Below, in pieces: positions 1 to 11,311 of a stretch of DNA of 64,000 nt. The first letter of the stretch is position 1. Every line of letters starts with the position of its first letter. The notes below the pieces were generated by a model. That model did not search any database and had not been told where the DNA came from. It saw only the letters and a program-made list of their open reading frames with translations. The DNA comes from Gibbula magus. Lineage: Eukaryota > Mollusca > Gastropoda > Trochida > Trochidae. The position numbers and the translations under genes are program-made. The stretch spans positions 8,463,021-8,527,020 of the forward strand of contig OW388303.1 of the NCBI GenBank assembly GCA_936450465.1, in the 5' to 3' direction.

Positions 1-262
1 GAATGGTATAGTGTTTGAATATGGTAATCTTTGTTGTTTGCTATGAACACCCCAATTTCTACATGTCCGTAAGAAATCGAGAATCCAAAGTTTATTAAAT
101 GCATAAAATCAATTCTCACAAATGAGACTTGTATTTACCAATAAAAAAAGGTTTCTACAGCCTTATTCGAAGAAGTTTTATGTCTTGATTTCTGTCTTAA
201 CAATATATTTAACACCGCACACCACAACTGAGATCATCACGGTGTTGAATGAGTATACTTAC

Positions 263-489
263 AGTGCCATTACATCCATTTACCATTATATCCTGTCGTT
301 GCTTACTGAAGGTGGTGATGTAAATCAGAACTGGCTGGCATTGATTTCCTACGGAATCTATCCGTGATATTGTTAAATTGCATGATGTGACCCAAGACCC
401 AGAGAAGACTGAGCCTATGATGACCCCAGTGCTGTTTCTCGGGCACTCCGTCCTTACAAGACCGATGTCGACATTCTCGGTTGACACGT
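263..489 (-). pseudogene. M-type exon-like segment, duplication copy 1
   Basis: Unrecognised. The minus strand is open across a candidate exon bounded by an acceptor (CTACAG, just above 489) and a consensus donor GTAAGT beginning at 262. The translation has several cysteines and N-glycosylation-like NxS/T sites, with a core reading VTSCNLTISRID and then YITTFSKQ and NGCNGT. A diverged partner at 9559-9785 keeps the donor and most of the core. Related but stop-containing copies lie near 30.7, 40.6 and 60.6 kb. It looks like one exon of a secreted or membrane protein, but gene boundaries are unknown and no family is assigned. Confidence 0.4.
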
Positions 490-1850
490 CTGTAGTTCTA
501 TACGTGTTAATAGCTAAATTTAATGGATCTCTATCTGACGTGATCTTGATAACAAATGGTTGGATTTGCTAATTTTTTCTCGACGTAGCAGATACGTATC
601 GCTATGTAACGTATGATGTAATCATGGAAAGGGTACACAAGTATACATAAATTTATATAGATAAGCATAAGCACATTATAAAGCACAGATAAAGATTTTC
701 ACCCTAGCAATTGTGTCATGTGACTTTTGCAAATTATATCATACAATACCATGATTATACAAACAAATAATTAAGGTTTTCAAAGTCATATGATAAACGC
801 TCGAAAGTATTCCTTTTTATATTAATATTTCATTCCATTAGAATTAGATACGAATACTTCGGGATCAAACATTAAATGACGTCACAAATGTCACAAAATC
901 AATCATTGCTAAGCTACATTTGCACACATTATATATATGGCCCTGGTTTTCACCATAACGGTAACTTGCAGACTCATACATCATTAACGATTTTTGCCAT
1001 TGGTTTAACTAGAAAATATTACGCATAATGTGTCAGACATTTGCAGTGTAGTGACAATTAGATATGTAAATGGTGTTTGGGTGAGTATCAATGGATATAT
1101 AGATTAACTAGTCAAACGTTTCAAATACATTCACTGTTCTTTGGGAAACAAACCAGACGATGAAGTAATACTTCTTACTTAGATGACTTCATATTTCAGC
1201 TGATTAATAGGCCATGTCGAACATGAAACTTATTGTGTGTATCTCCTAGACACAGGCAGTCACAATATGAAGCTGATAAAGGACGATAAACCTTCTTTTT
1301 GGGGGAAAAGTTGATCATTATGCTGATAGATTTAGTGGGAACTGTATTGTTATATGTAATCTAAGGTACATGTATGCTCCAATACATGAATGTTTTCTAC
1401 CAACTGAAAGCACCGAAGTATGAAGATATGGTATGTGAATTCCGACACATTGATAATGATTGGTTTGGGAACAAACCATTACTCCAAATAAATCATAATA
1501 TGTCAACAGCACATAACTGTAAATTTATAACTAACATGTGACATGTGGTATTCCAACCTCCTGGCATTGACTTAACAAAGCTGATTAGTTCATCAAACAT
1601 TATAATTTACCAATATGAATTAAATGTTGTTCATTGTAACCATTAATTCATTAAGTATTCTATTAACTATATCGACTAATCTTCTCATACGACTTGACTT
1701 GACTGTTTCGTGATTAGCTCCGAAGTGTAAAGGTATTGTTCGTGATGTCCATGAGGTTAACAACGCACAGTACATAGACATTATATATGTATTAAATGGC
1801 TGATCACTGATCAATGATTTTCAGAGCAAAGGGTCTAAGGGGACAACAGA
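490..1850. other. No gene seen
   Basis: AT-rich sequence that belongs to the segmental duplication and matches 9790-10700 in patches. The short open frames here are broken differently in the other copy, so none is supported as coding. Confidence 0.5.
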
Positions 1851-2025
1851 TATCATGAACAATTATTAATGATGACAAGAGTCATCAGAAGCTTAAGATG
1901 ACAAGAGTCATCAGAAGATGACATATCCCATCGGTCCCACATAATTTTATAAAACACATCTTTGACAGTTAAGTGTAACCGTAACCGTACTTCGGTTAGT
2001 GAGTAATACACATGCTTCAGGTATG

Positions 2026-2125
2026 ATGAAGGCTTTTGGTGTTCCGCTCCGGAAGCGGACCTAACTGAATGACTGACGAAGCCCAAACCTATATCCCCCA
2101 TTCCACTTCGGCGGGGGATAATAAA
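2026..2125. repeat. Fragment of dispersed repeat with CCCCC/GGGGG end hairpin
   Basis: The segment ends in a short stem (ATCCCCC ... GGGGGATA) around a CTTCGGC loop. The same end structure closes the repeat at 8226-9528 and a fragment near 4790. It is absent from the matching place in duplication copy 2, so it is probably an insertion. Confidence 0.4.
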
Positions 2126-2129
2126 TACT

Positions 2130-3120
2130 GTCAAAATACTACAGTTATCTTCCATTTTTACTAAAGCATTGATATATATATATCGAAGACAGCAGGCTTT
2201 CAAGAAGACAATGCCTTCTTGACCTTAGACTTCACACAATTAGATCTTCACAACTTATCCAGGGAAATAGCTGTCCGCTACAGCATGCAATCAGTAATCC
2301 TAAAGGTTCAACAGATTGGTAATCAATAACAAGCTTTTGAGGACCGACCCTGCTTCGGTGATAAGGGAATATGATATAATGATACCGGTATGCCCTTCAA
2401 TTGTTAATCTTATCTCACAATTCTTATTTTACATTTGAACACTATATCTACATTCGTCCATGAGGAAATGAACTATATTTCTAACTTGTTTCCAAATATG
2501 ATGATTGCTGTCTGAATATGTCTTTAGTTTTCTCATTCATAAACCCAATAAATCTTTCATTTAATTTTTGAAGAGCGTTAACACAATGAACACACCACAT
2601 GTGCTTAAAACGATATATGAGACATGAAAATTAGAAAACAAATCAGGCTTTTGTCCGCCGAGCTTCTTTCAAATGACGTAACACTCGTTAGAGGCTGTGA
2701 TGTCACATTGACACAGTACCACTGGCGAAGCTTTCGAAAATGTTTTCAGATTCCTAAATGGTTTCTGTTTTTCAATATTCTTTTTCCATATTAATGATTA
2801 TTTTAGTGACTTATCATAATGTCTCATCTAGATCTAAGCTAATACTATAATACTTATGAACGGAAAGAACCGAACTGAAATTTAGAGAAAGTAGAGCCGT
2901 CAGGCATGCAATAAAGAATTTACCATGGGATACGGAAATCAACCATGGAAACCATATTGCCCGCCTCTATTACCATCTTAAGTTTACATTGTTATATAAT
3001 AAACGGCAATAACCATTGTTGAAACGTGTCAAATACACCAAGGCCTTTTGCCCTATACAATCGTGCATACGAACTATTTCTTGTCTTAAAAGGGAAGACA
3101 ACATATGCACAACAGTTATC
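2130..3120. other. No gene seen
   Basis: Part of segmental duplication copy 1. Bases 2220-2380 match the second half of the open frame at 10693-11088 but are frameshifted and deleted here. Position 2409-2411 (CTT) corresponds to the Harbinger target site (CTG) in copy 2. Nothing else is recognised. Confidence 0.5.
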
Positions 3121-3128
3121 CTTAGTTG

Positions 3129-3571
3129 CAGTCTGATTAAAATCGACCTTGTTCCGAGGAATAAACTTTGCAAAATAATATATCTACCGGGATACGAACA
3201 GGTTCTGTAGATTCCTCGCCACAAGGTCTGACAACATCCCGTATTGGCGTGTGTTCCAAACCTGTTTAGGGCAGCCAAAGCCCAGTCAAATTGCTGACCA
3301 ATCACATCATAGTTTTTAAACGGTCGCTGTTTTGAAAGCATTCGGAACAGATAAAAGGATAGCTGTTTGGAGTTATCTGCCCCTAGCTTCTCGCACCGAA
3401 AGCTTTTGTTGGACGTCTTGTGATTGGTTTACTGAATTGCGTCAGAACATGGGAGTCTATGGGCTGTTACCAGACGGTTTGGCGTGGAAACCTCCGAAAG
3501 ATATGAGTTCGTATCCCGGTAGATGCACTATTTTGCACATGTTTTCCGCGGAATACCGTTGGTTTCTGTCG
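3129..3571. mobile_element. 443 bp foldback (MITE-like) DNA element
   Basis: Direct repeats TTAGTTG at 3122-3128 and 3572-3578 flank the segment and fit a 7 bp target-site duplication. The two halves are inverted copies of each other over roughly 200 bp per arm. For example, TCTACCGGGATACGAAC near 3181-3198 faces its reverse complement near 3508-3526, and CCAATCACA near 3297 faces TGTGATTGG near 3418. Duplication copy 2 lacks the element at the corresponding place (about 19075), which supports insertion after the duplication. No transposase is inside, and the superfamily is unassigned. Confidence 0.7.
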
Positions 3572-3579
3572 TTAGTTGT

Positions 3580-4610
3580 TACATAATAAACTGTTCTTTA
3601 TTTTGTCTTTATATATGTATATTATGCAACATTTAACACTTATAGACTATTGTATGTCCATGTATTGATATTGCCAAAGAAACTAGAAAAATCTCACGCC
3701 CCTCTTCCTTTCACCTTTAGTATTGACAAGTCAGTCCATAGAAGTGAACAGGCCAGTTGTTTTGAGGGAAGATCAATTCTCAGTCAACACTAGAGTAACA
3801 CATGTTTTTGGACAAATGAAGAGTTTTTGTCCTTTTCTGTTATTGCAACTCCTATCGGATGCGGCCTCCCCTATGTTACATTATTGGGCAGTCATACATT
3901 ATTAATAAGTGCAAATAAAATTTTAACAAAATCATATCAGTAAATATTGGGGTAATGTAAATATAAAGCAATATTTAGATGTCCTGTAGTATATTCTTTA
4001 TAGAGTATTTCTTTCTGTATGGCGCACCACTGTATACCGCATTCTCCTGTGCTACGTGGCAGTACTGACCCGAAGCAATATTCAGGATTACAGGTTTTCA
4101 TTTACTCCATTTCCGCAAATATTGTAAAGAAAAAACATTTTAGAGCCTGATATCAAATTGAAATCCTCAAAGATTGCACAAACGTATTCTTATTATGTTG
4201 TCTCCAATGTACAACGTTGAATCGTGTTCTGTTTAAAATGCGTTTGCATTTCTTTTGTTGCGTTTCTTGGCATTTGATCTCTTCATGAAATAAGTGATAA
4301 CAATTGATTTCGAAGCAGTGGCTGCCAGTAAGGTCGAAATCAACACATCAGTTGGGCCCCAACTGCGTTTACCCTGATGGCGGTTAGATCGAGGGAAAAT
4401 TATGAAAAAAACTCATCATATAGCTTTATTCATTGATAAATCCTTATTATCACTTATTAGTAATATATAATTCATGCTACACAAGAATATATACTTCCTA
4501 AGATGCCTCACAGTTTTCAAGATCTGATATGGACATGACATTGTAAAAAGCATTTTGAGCTTTGCTTCGGAATCTAGATGAAGACTTTCCAACAACTGCT
4601 AAAAATAAAA
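3580..4610. other. No gene seen
   Basis: Continuation of segmental duplication copy 1, matching 19090-20080 in blocks. Open frames are short and not shared between copies. Confidence 0.5.
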
Positions 4611-4614
4611 GTTC

Positions 4615-4800
4615 AAAGAAGTCGAAAACCCAAAAGGCACACCTACACATGATGACTGTTCCAAATACCAAGTTTTTTTATTCAGCTAGGCCGTACCGTT
4701 TTTTTAGTTCTGATCTGGAAACGAATCCCGGACGCACAGACGGACAGATGGACGCATAGAGGTCATTTCCATATCTCCCGACTTCGTTGTGGCAGGGGAT
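4615..4800. repeat. Dispersed repeat fragment ending in GGACG-type runs
   Basis: The order is AAAAGGCAC...CTACAC, then TACCAAGTTT, then GGAAACGAA, then CGGACGCACAGACGGAC, then a CCCGAC/GGCAGGGGATAAT end. The same order recurs at 28600-28760 and in part at 61060-61200. The pattern matches a common non-autonomous repeat, but I cannot name the family. Confidence 0.45.
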
Positions 4801-5569
4801 AATAACTGATACACACAAACGACATGATATAGTTTGTCATCCAGGTCACAAGGTCACAATGATTTGAATTTAATCATTATACAAATGCCTTTATATTTGC
4901 TTATTAAATCTATTGTCCAGTTCGTATGGTCAGTTGGTGTTAATAGCAGCAAATGTACACCAGACATCACAATAAATCGGCAAGGTGAAGCAGATTTTCA
5001 GGTACATCAGATTAATAATTCGACCACAGTAGCATAAAATCAACAGAATAGTATTGTGTGTTCAGGGTAATATCAATCATATCTCATCTTCTTTTAGGCA
5101 ATTACATGATTTACCTCATCTCCCCTGGAGAGATAAGATGGAATACACAATATATTTTATATCAATGTAAACAATACACACAGATCAGAATAATAGAACA
5201 CCAATCACTTGGTGGCTATGAACAAACAACAGTTTCATATAAAGGTTCCATATTCCTAAACAGCATTAATTTATTGCATACCATGTACACGTGATGGTAT
5301 ATACATTTATGGCTTCACAACTTCTTTATTGCATTGAGATGTGGATACTAATGCCGTTATCAAGCAAATGTTAGTTTCTATATTGAAACGTCCCAACCTA
5401 GTGCAATAAAGACGTTGTAAATCCACATACCTGTCTTTTGATCACCTCACAAAATTATGTTTGCCTAAACAAGACGTTAATGTACATGTGTGTCAACAAC
5501 TTCATCATGAATGACATATTCACATTAAAATAAATCATTACATATTCTCCTTCTTAAGTACCTCTCCAC

Positions 5570-5700
5570 AGTGTAAAATAGTCACAAGCTTGGTGGAGCC
5601 GAGGCTTTGCTTGATATCGCAATGCCGCTGGCGGTAGGTCATGTTGCCATTGCCAATTTATGGATAAATAGCACTTTGTATCAACATTGAAAACATGGCT
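5570..5700 (-). other. Strongly conserved block between duplication copies, possible exon
   Basis: This block matches 21355-21480 better than its surroundings do. On the minus strand it is open for about 45 codons and is followed by a possible donor (GTACTTAAG) near 5556-5564. Two minus frames are open, and the substitutions between copies do not clearly favour either. It would sit between the H and M segments of the proposed minus-strand family. Coding status is unproven. Confidence 0.2.
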
Positions 5701-5764
5701 CGATAGGGCTTTAGTTATGATTACTCTACTTAGGTACTGAAATTGCTTCCATAATTCAGGTCAC

Positions 5765-5990
5765 CGGACCATCCGAGTGCAAGAGTTCCTGTGTAATAGC
5801 AGTCATGTATGAAAAATCGGTTCACCAAATTGCCGACATCAGTACAAAAGATATGTTTCCAATTTTCAATAAGGTGTTTTTATATTTTGAAACTGAAACC
5901 AATTCCATGCACCTTACTGCTCATATATATGTGACTTTGATTGAAAGAATGTCAATGACCAAATCTAAACCTGATTTAAATTTAAAACAT
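5765..5990 (-). pseudogene. Decayed P-like segment (possible)
   Basis: Spacing and base similarity to 59420-59640 suggest a diverged, stop-containing copy of the P segment on the minus strand. The plus strand is also open from a CAG acceptor-like site near 5760 (about 75 codons), but the matching frame in copy 2 (21552-21760) is frameshifted. I therefore cannot say which strand, if any, was coding. Confidence 0.2.
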
Positions 5991-6529
5991 TAATTTCAGA
6001 AACATTTAATAGCAATCAAATTATTCAAAGATTTAATTAGTTGGTATTACTTTACCTTCTTTCTTTGCTCAAATGTTAATGATTGTAATTAAATCCAAGA
6101 TTTAACATTCACCGTGATGTTTCATATGCTACTGTTCAGCCTGCAGTAAGCAAACGCTAATGTTTCTGAACTTGTTCGCCCTTCTTTTGATAATAACAGT
6201 AATTTGGACTATCTTGGGCCTGGTAACTAAAATAAGTAACTTCAAATTAATATATGAGTAAAAATGTAAAAAGAACCAACTAGTTTTATATTTTTTTAAA
6301 TACATCCTTGACAACTACATTGCAAATCGTGCGTTAAGGCACACATAAGTGAAAGTATGAGCGTATGTTAGCATGTAAAAGCTATCAAGTAAATACGAGA
6401 AAGGTGGTGGCCCAATAACGAACATTACCTATAATTTAAAAAATCCTAACGGCCGGACGCAGTATGCCATGTAATGCCATAAATCCATCAGGACCGTCAG
6501 ACCTGATGAACTAAAATTCTAAAATGACG

Positions 6530-6800
6530 AGTCATTACTGAAATGCATATTCCTTGGCTGCTGAATGAAATTAACCTACATTTTAATTTGTTCAATTGTG
6601 GATGCTGTCGAATTTTCATATGAACATACTGATCTTCCTTTGAGATTATATTTTGAGTCCCTTTAATCACCAAAGATACAATGCAAATACACAATCTGCC
6701 TCAGACACGACTTTGGAACTGTCTGCGTTATTCTGGAATCCTTTCTGCTCAAGGTGTGATACTATATTCATTATTATCACGTCAACATTGGCTTGAGGAA
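6530..6800 (-). pseudogene. H-type segment, decayed, duplication copy 1
   Basis: Minus-strand counterpart of 22648-22925 and 23076-23225. It shares a reading around ANVDVIIM, then SKVVSEAD, and downstream QYVHMKI. An in-frame TGA follows shortly after the VSEAD motif, where the other copies stay open, so this copy is broken. The function of the segment is not recognised. The composition predicts helices. Confidence 0.4.
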
Positions 6801-7249
6801 ACTATCTTCGTTAGGTCTCTATATTTCAGAACTATCGTGAATATTTCGAAACTGCATAATTTCCAGTGTGACGATTTTTCGCCTTGTCACTGACATTAAT
6901 TCTTCACTAATAACAATCAAAATCTGTTAAGGCAAAACAATATATTGACTTGAAATCGTATTATTTGTAAACGTTTATATTAAAAATCCCTTATCATTAT
7001 TTCTTTGAAAGTTAGCTAATGATATTGCCCCTACTTTTCTTAAGGTATTGCATTTTAATGTTCCAAGCGAAAACATTCAACAGAAAATATTATTGTCAGT
7101 GTGTCATTATTATCTTTCTATTCCTGAGTTCCTGTTGCTCATGTTTTGTTTGGAGTATTTGATTCAACAGTTTGTTAAAAAAATTGCTAAATGTTTTAAA
7201 CTGATTCTGATAACCTATACACGTATTACCTGTTGAAATAGCTAGTTTG

Positions 7250-7900
7250 AGATGACCTAGATATATTTTAGCTACTCACCGTTTGTCGAATGCTATCATT
7301 TCACTTGACTTGACACTGCAGTTCTATTTGTTCAGAATCTGCCCCAATACTTGAAAGACTGTGAATCGTTCAGAGGTGTACATGTTGTCTCTAGTCAGCT
7401 AGATATTCATTGGAAAACACTTGAGAACTAGATATTCATTAGCTCTATCGATGTCACTGCAGTGCTATGTGTTGGCGAGTATGTCATGACATATTCCTGA
7501 GTACTGGAATCACCAAGGTCTACTTACTGGGTGTGAATGAACATGTAGGGGTAAACAAATGGAGCTCTAAATTATTTTTGTCAATGTAAGTGTCTATCTA
7601 TATGCATGGTTATTTTCAAGTGTACATGGTCAGAATGTCTCAAGTATTATTATTGATACTGATCATCGATGTAAACTCATTAATTATGATGTTGGATAAA
7701 TGGACGTTAAATTGGCTTGCTTTATCAAAAAACATGTTACGATAATTAGATATTGCAGTCTAAAGGGATATGCACAATTTAAGAGCGAGTGCTACATGTA
7801 ACTCAGCATTAATACACATGTTTATCAATGTCAGCTTTATGGAAATATGTCATGTGTCATAAACTATCAATAGTTACTGTTATCCTCCTTTTCAAACATT
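7250..7900. other. No gene seen
   Basis: AT-rich sequence near the end of duplication copy 1. Nothing is recognised. Confidence 0.5.
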
Positions 7901-8225
7901 CATAAACCAAATATATTGATGAGACATTTATTTACTCAATTCATAAGTTATGGTGACAAAAGAACATTTACCTTTTTATTGTATCTCAAAATATGTTTAA
8001 GGTTTACCCTTCATCAAGCGAATATGGTAATATTTGTTGATTACTATGGGTACCCAAACTTCTACATGTCCCTGAAGCAAACTAAGGACCCTAAGGTTAT
8101 TAAATTCACAAAATATATTCTAAATATGAGATTTGTATTGAAGCAAATGCCAATAAAAAAAAGTCATGCTCCTACAGCCTATTTAAAGGAATTGAAGATA
8201 GTTTTCTGTCTTGCTATCTGTCTTA

Positions 8226-9528
8226 ACAAACAAGAGAATTAGTGAGCAAAGCTCACTCATGATACCCCCGCTTTTACATTAACATTGGTCAAAGAGAAAT
8301 GTTTGAAAATAGCAAAAGGGTATCAATGTTTAAACTTTTGTATGAAAAGACCATAACATATATTATTAAAGCAGAGTAAGTATTACACCTCTAAGCATGT
8401 TTTAGAAGTAAAAGTCAAAGTGGTTTCGTAACATTTGAACAACTAGAAGAGCGTTTGCGGGACACCGCAAAAGCAGAGCAGCTCCGAAACTTTGGGTCTC
8501 GCCTTTCCCTGTTCCGCCTTCTCCTCAGCATAAATAAAATGGGATTTTTTTTGGACCAAAATTTGTTCATTATTCAAGTTATTCTAACAAGTTGAATCAT
8601 CACTGGGGTCACTTTTCAGAAGTTTGTTCTTAAAACCTATTTCTGATTTCAAAATTGGATCAAGGGATTAACATGGCCTGAACCAATATCTCATGACCTT
8701 GACCTTGACCTTCAAGGTCACACCATCACTGATTACTTTTCATTGTGTATAACAATCATGCAATGACTCAAAGTGTTCATTGTTAACATAAGGCATATTC
8801 ACAATAGCATGCTTAAGTTGTGACCTTGCTGTGACCTTGACCTTTGACAGATTTTAGCGAAAACTTTTTCAAATCTTGGTCTATCTCCATAGTTGATATA
8901 TACCAAATAAGAGCCTGACAGCACACAAACGTTTGAAGTTATCATGTTTACAAGGATTATTGTAGTAATTAAAGCACTCATGACCTTGACCTTTGACCTT
9001 GAATGTGAACACGTCAAAATCATTTACCAGATTTATAAGAAAGAAGCTATGTATATGAGGTGTTAATACCTTCTTGGAAACAAGTAGTATTTGAGTTATG
9101 AGCGGAACCAAAAGTGTGACCATAGACGCGCACACAAAGACGCTTAAAAGTGGAAAATCTGAAAAAATAATCATGGAATCTGAGGGAAACATAGAAAAGG
9201 CACATCTAGGGACCATACAGTGTACATGTATAAAGTTTCATAACAATTGAACAAGTAGTATTTGAGTTATGAGCGGAACCAAAAGTGTGACCATAGACGC
9301 GCACACAAAGACGCTTAAAAGTGGAAAATCGGAAAAAATAATCATGGAATCTGAGGGAAACATAGAAAAGGCACATCTAGGGACCATAAAGTGTACATGT
9401 ATAAAGTTTCATAACAATTGAACAAGTAGTATTTGAGTTATGAGCTGAACCAAAAGTGTTCCGGACGGACGGACGGACGGACGCGCTGAGCGCTATATAC
9501 CCCCGACTACTTCGTAGCGGGGGTATAA
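8226..9528. mobile_element. 1.3 kb dispersed repeat inserted in duplication copy 2
   Basis: The insertion breaks the alignment of the two duplication copies between 8225 and 9530. It begins near TGAGCAAAGCTCACTCA...ATACCCCCGC and ends with (GGAC)n and a CCCCCGACTACTTCGTAGCGG hairpin-like terminus. It contains AGGTCA-type half-site clusters and a 171 bp internal tandem repeat. There is no transposase or long open frame, so it is probably non-autonomous. Short minus-strand frames at 8799-9216 lie in repetitive sequence and are not taken as genes. Confidence 0.6.
9081..9467. repeat. 171 bp tandem repeat, about 2.2 copies
   Basis: The sequence starting CAAGTAGTATTTGAGTTATG begins at 9081, 9252 and 9423, a period of 171. 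The first two copies are nearly identical. The third is cut short at the (GGAC)n run. Confidence 0.85.
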
Positions 9529-9558
9529 ATATGTAACATTGTACATGAGTATACTTAC

Positions 9559-9785
9559 ATTGTCATTACATCCAATTACCATTATATCCTGTCGTTGCTT
9601 ACTGAAGGTGGAGATGTAAATCAGAACTGGCTGGCATTGATTTCCTCCTGAGTCTATCCGTGATATGGTTAAATTGCATGATGTGACCAAAGTGTTCCCG
9701 CTCAGGGAAGACTGAGCAAATGATGACCTCAGTGCTGTTTCTCGGGTAGTCCGTCCTTTCAAGACCGATGTCAACATGTTCTGTT
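9559..9785 (-). pseudogene. M-type exon-like segment, duplication copy 2
   Basis: Minus-strand partner of 263-489. The donor GTAAGT is kept at the left end (starting at 9558), and the core SCNLTISRID...GNQCQPVLIYISTFSKQ is kept with few changes. The acceptor seen in copy 1 (CTACAG) reads CTATAA here, so splicing at that site is lost, although the frame stays open. It is unrecognised. Frame and donor conservation suggest past coding use. Confidence 0.35.
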
Positions 9786-10692
9786 GATACGTTTATAGTT
9801 CTAGACGTGTTAACATCTAACAGCTAGACGTGTTAACACACCTGGCCCTGGTTTTCACCATGTAAGTGTAACCTGACTCATACATACATCATCAACGATT
9901 ACTGGCATTGGTATAACATTGGTATAACTAGAAGATATTAGTCATATCAATTAGAGATGCGAATGGTGTTTGGGTGAGTATCAATGATAATATAGATAAA
10001 TAAGTTGAAAGTTTCAAATACATTCACTGTTCTGTGGAAACCCAACCAGATTTAAGAGACAATGAAGTAATACTTCATACTAAGTTGAGTTCATATCCCA
10101 CCTGATTAATAGGACATGTCGTACATGAAGCTAATTGTGTGTATTCACTAGATACAAGAAGTCACAAGATGAAGTTTGATAAAGGGCTAAACATTTTCTT
10201 TTTGGGGATAAATATTGTTCATTTTGCTTATCGATTTAGTAGGCACTGTATTGTTATATGTAATCTAAGGTATGTTCAAATACATGAATGTTTTCCACCA
10301 ACTTAAGGCACTGATGTTTGAAGATATTGTATGTAAATTTTGATTTTGACACATTGATAATGATTGATGTGGGATCAAACCATTACTTCAAATAAATCAT
10401 CATATGTCATCAGCACATTACTGTAAATTTACAACTAACATGTGACATGTGGTATTCCAACTTCCTGGCATTGACTGAACAAAGCTGATTAGAAAGAATA
10501 GTTCATAAAAGATTATAGATTTACCAATATGAATGAAATGTTGTTCACTAAGTTCAATAAGTGTTCTATTAACTGTATTGACTGATCTTTCCATAGTACT
10601 TGACTTACCTGTTTCGTGATTAGTGTGAAGTTATTGTTCGTGATTTCCATGAGCCGGCAACACACAATACATGTGTAGTGTACATGTATTAA

Positions 10693-11088
10693 ATGGCTGA
10701 TCACATTAGAGCAAAGGGTCAAAGGGGACAACATAATACATCAAACATAATAAATTACATGGCTGGTCACTACAATGATTTTCAGAGCATAGGGACAAAG
10801 TGGACAACATATATGATAAAGACTGGCAATAGACTAGAGGTCTCTACTAGTTTTATTAAAGCATTTCAGATTGAATTGACAAGAATACACAAGAAGACAA
10901 AGGGATTTCAAGATGACAATGACGTCTTGTCCTTAGACCTCACACAAATTAAGTCGTTACAAGTAATATCATCCAGGGAGAGAGCTATGCGGTACAGCAA
11001 CCAATCTGTAATCGTTAAGGTTGATCAGATTGGTAATCATTACCAAGCTTTGGAGGACCGATCCTGCTTCGGTGTAACGGGGATATGA
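10693..11088 (+). CDS. Hypothetical 131-codon open frame
   Basis: Open from an ATG to TGA with a composition typical of soluble helical protein: rich in K, Q, D and I, with one cysteine near the end. The homologous stretch in duplication copy 1 (about 1800-2380) has deletions and no equivalent open frame. No domain is recognised. It ends 37 bases before the Harbinger insertion. It may be an exon or a chance open frame. Confidence 0.2.
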   Translation: MADHIRAKGQRGQHNTSNIINYMAGHYNDFQSIGTKWTTYMIKTGNRLEVSTSFIKAFQIELTRIHKKTKGFQDDNDVLSLDLTQIKSLQVISSRERAMRYSNQSVIVKVDQIGNHYQALEDRSCFGVTGI

Positions 11089-11122
11089 TATAATGATACT
11101 GGCATTCATTACCATTGTGAAT

Positions 11123-11280
11123 CTGGGGCGGTATTTATAAAAAAAACTCTTAGAGTTACTAACGGACTCCTAACTGTCAAAATCTCTAGGAGTTACCTCA
11201 TAACTTTTAAAAGTTCCTCATAACTCATAAATATCAACTCCTACTCCTAAGAGTTACTCGTAACGTTATAAGTGGTCACT
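11123..11280. repeat. Harbinger left TSD, TIR and subterminal repeats
   Basis: CTG target duplication at 11123-11125, then the inverted repeat starting GGGCGGTATT. It is followed by several copies of CTCTTAGAGTTAC / AGGAGTTACCTC-like words in both orientations, up to the transposase start. Such subterminal words are the usual transposase or Myb-protein binding sites in this superfamily. Confidence 0.8.
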
Positions 11281-11311
11281 GGCACTTTTACCATTCTCTA
11301 AGAGTTCCAAT

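Larger units (their letters stand above)
1..7990. repeat. Segmental duplication, copy 1
   Basis: Long colinear blocks here recur, diverged, in 8005-23720 in the same order and orientation. Examples are 1-230 with 8010-8225, 251-560 with 9547-9800, 2220-2480 with 10900-11122 plus 18755-18800, 5570-5700 with 21355-21480, and 7030-7110 with 23600-23660. The start lies to the left of the window. This copy lacks the Harbinger element and the SINEs of copy 2 but carries a foldback element at 3129-3571. Divergence varies by block and some blocks look about 90% identical by eye. Confidence 0.8.

Noticed and set aside
5760..5993. Plus-strand exon starting at the CAG near 5760
   Set aside because: Open and cysteine-containing in copy 1, but frameshifted in copy 2. 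The paralogous region at 59.5 kb is better explained as a minus-strand exon.
8799..9216. Two overlapping minus-strand open frames
   Set aside because: They lie inside a mobile repeat made of TGACCTT runs and tandem units. The apparent protein is repeat translation.
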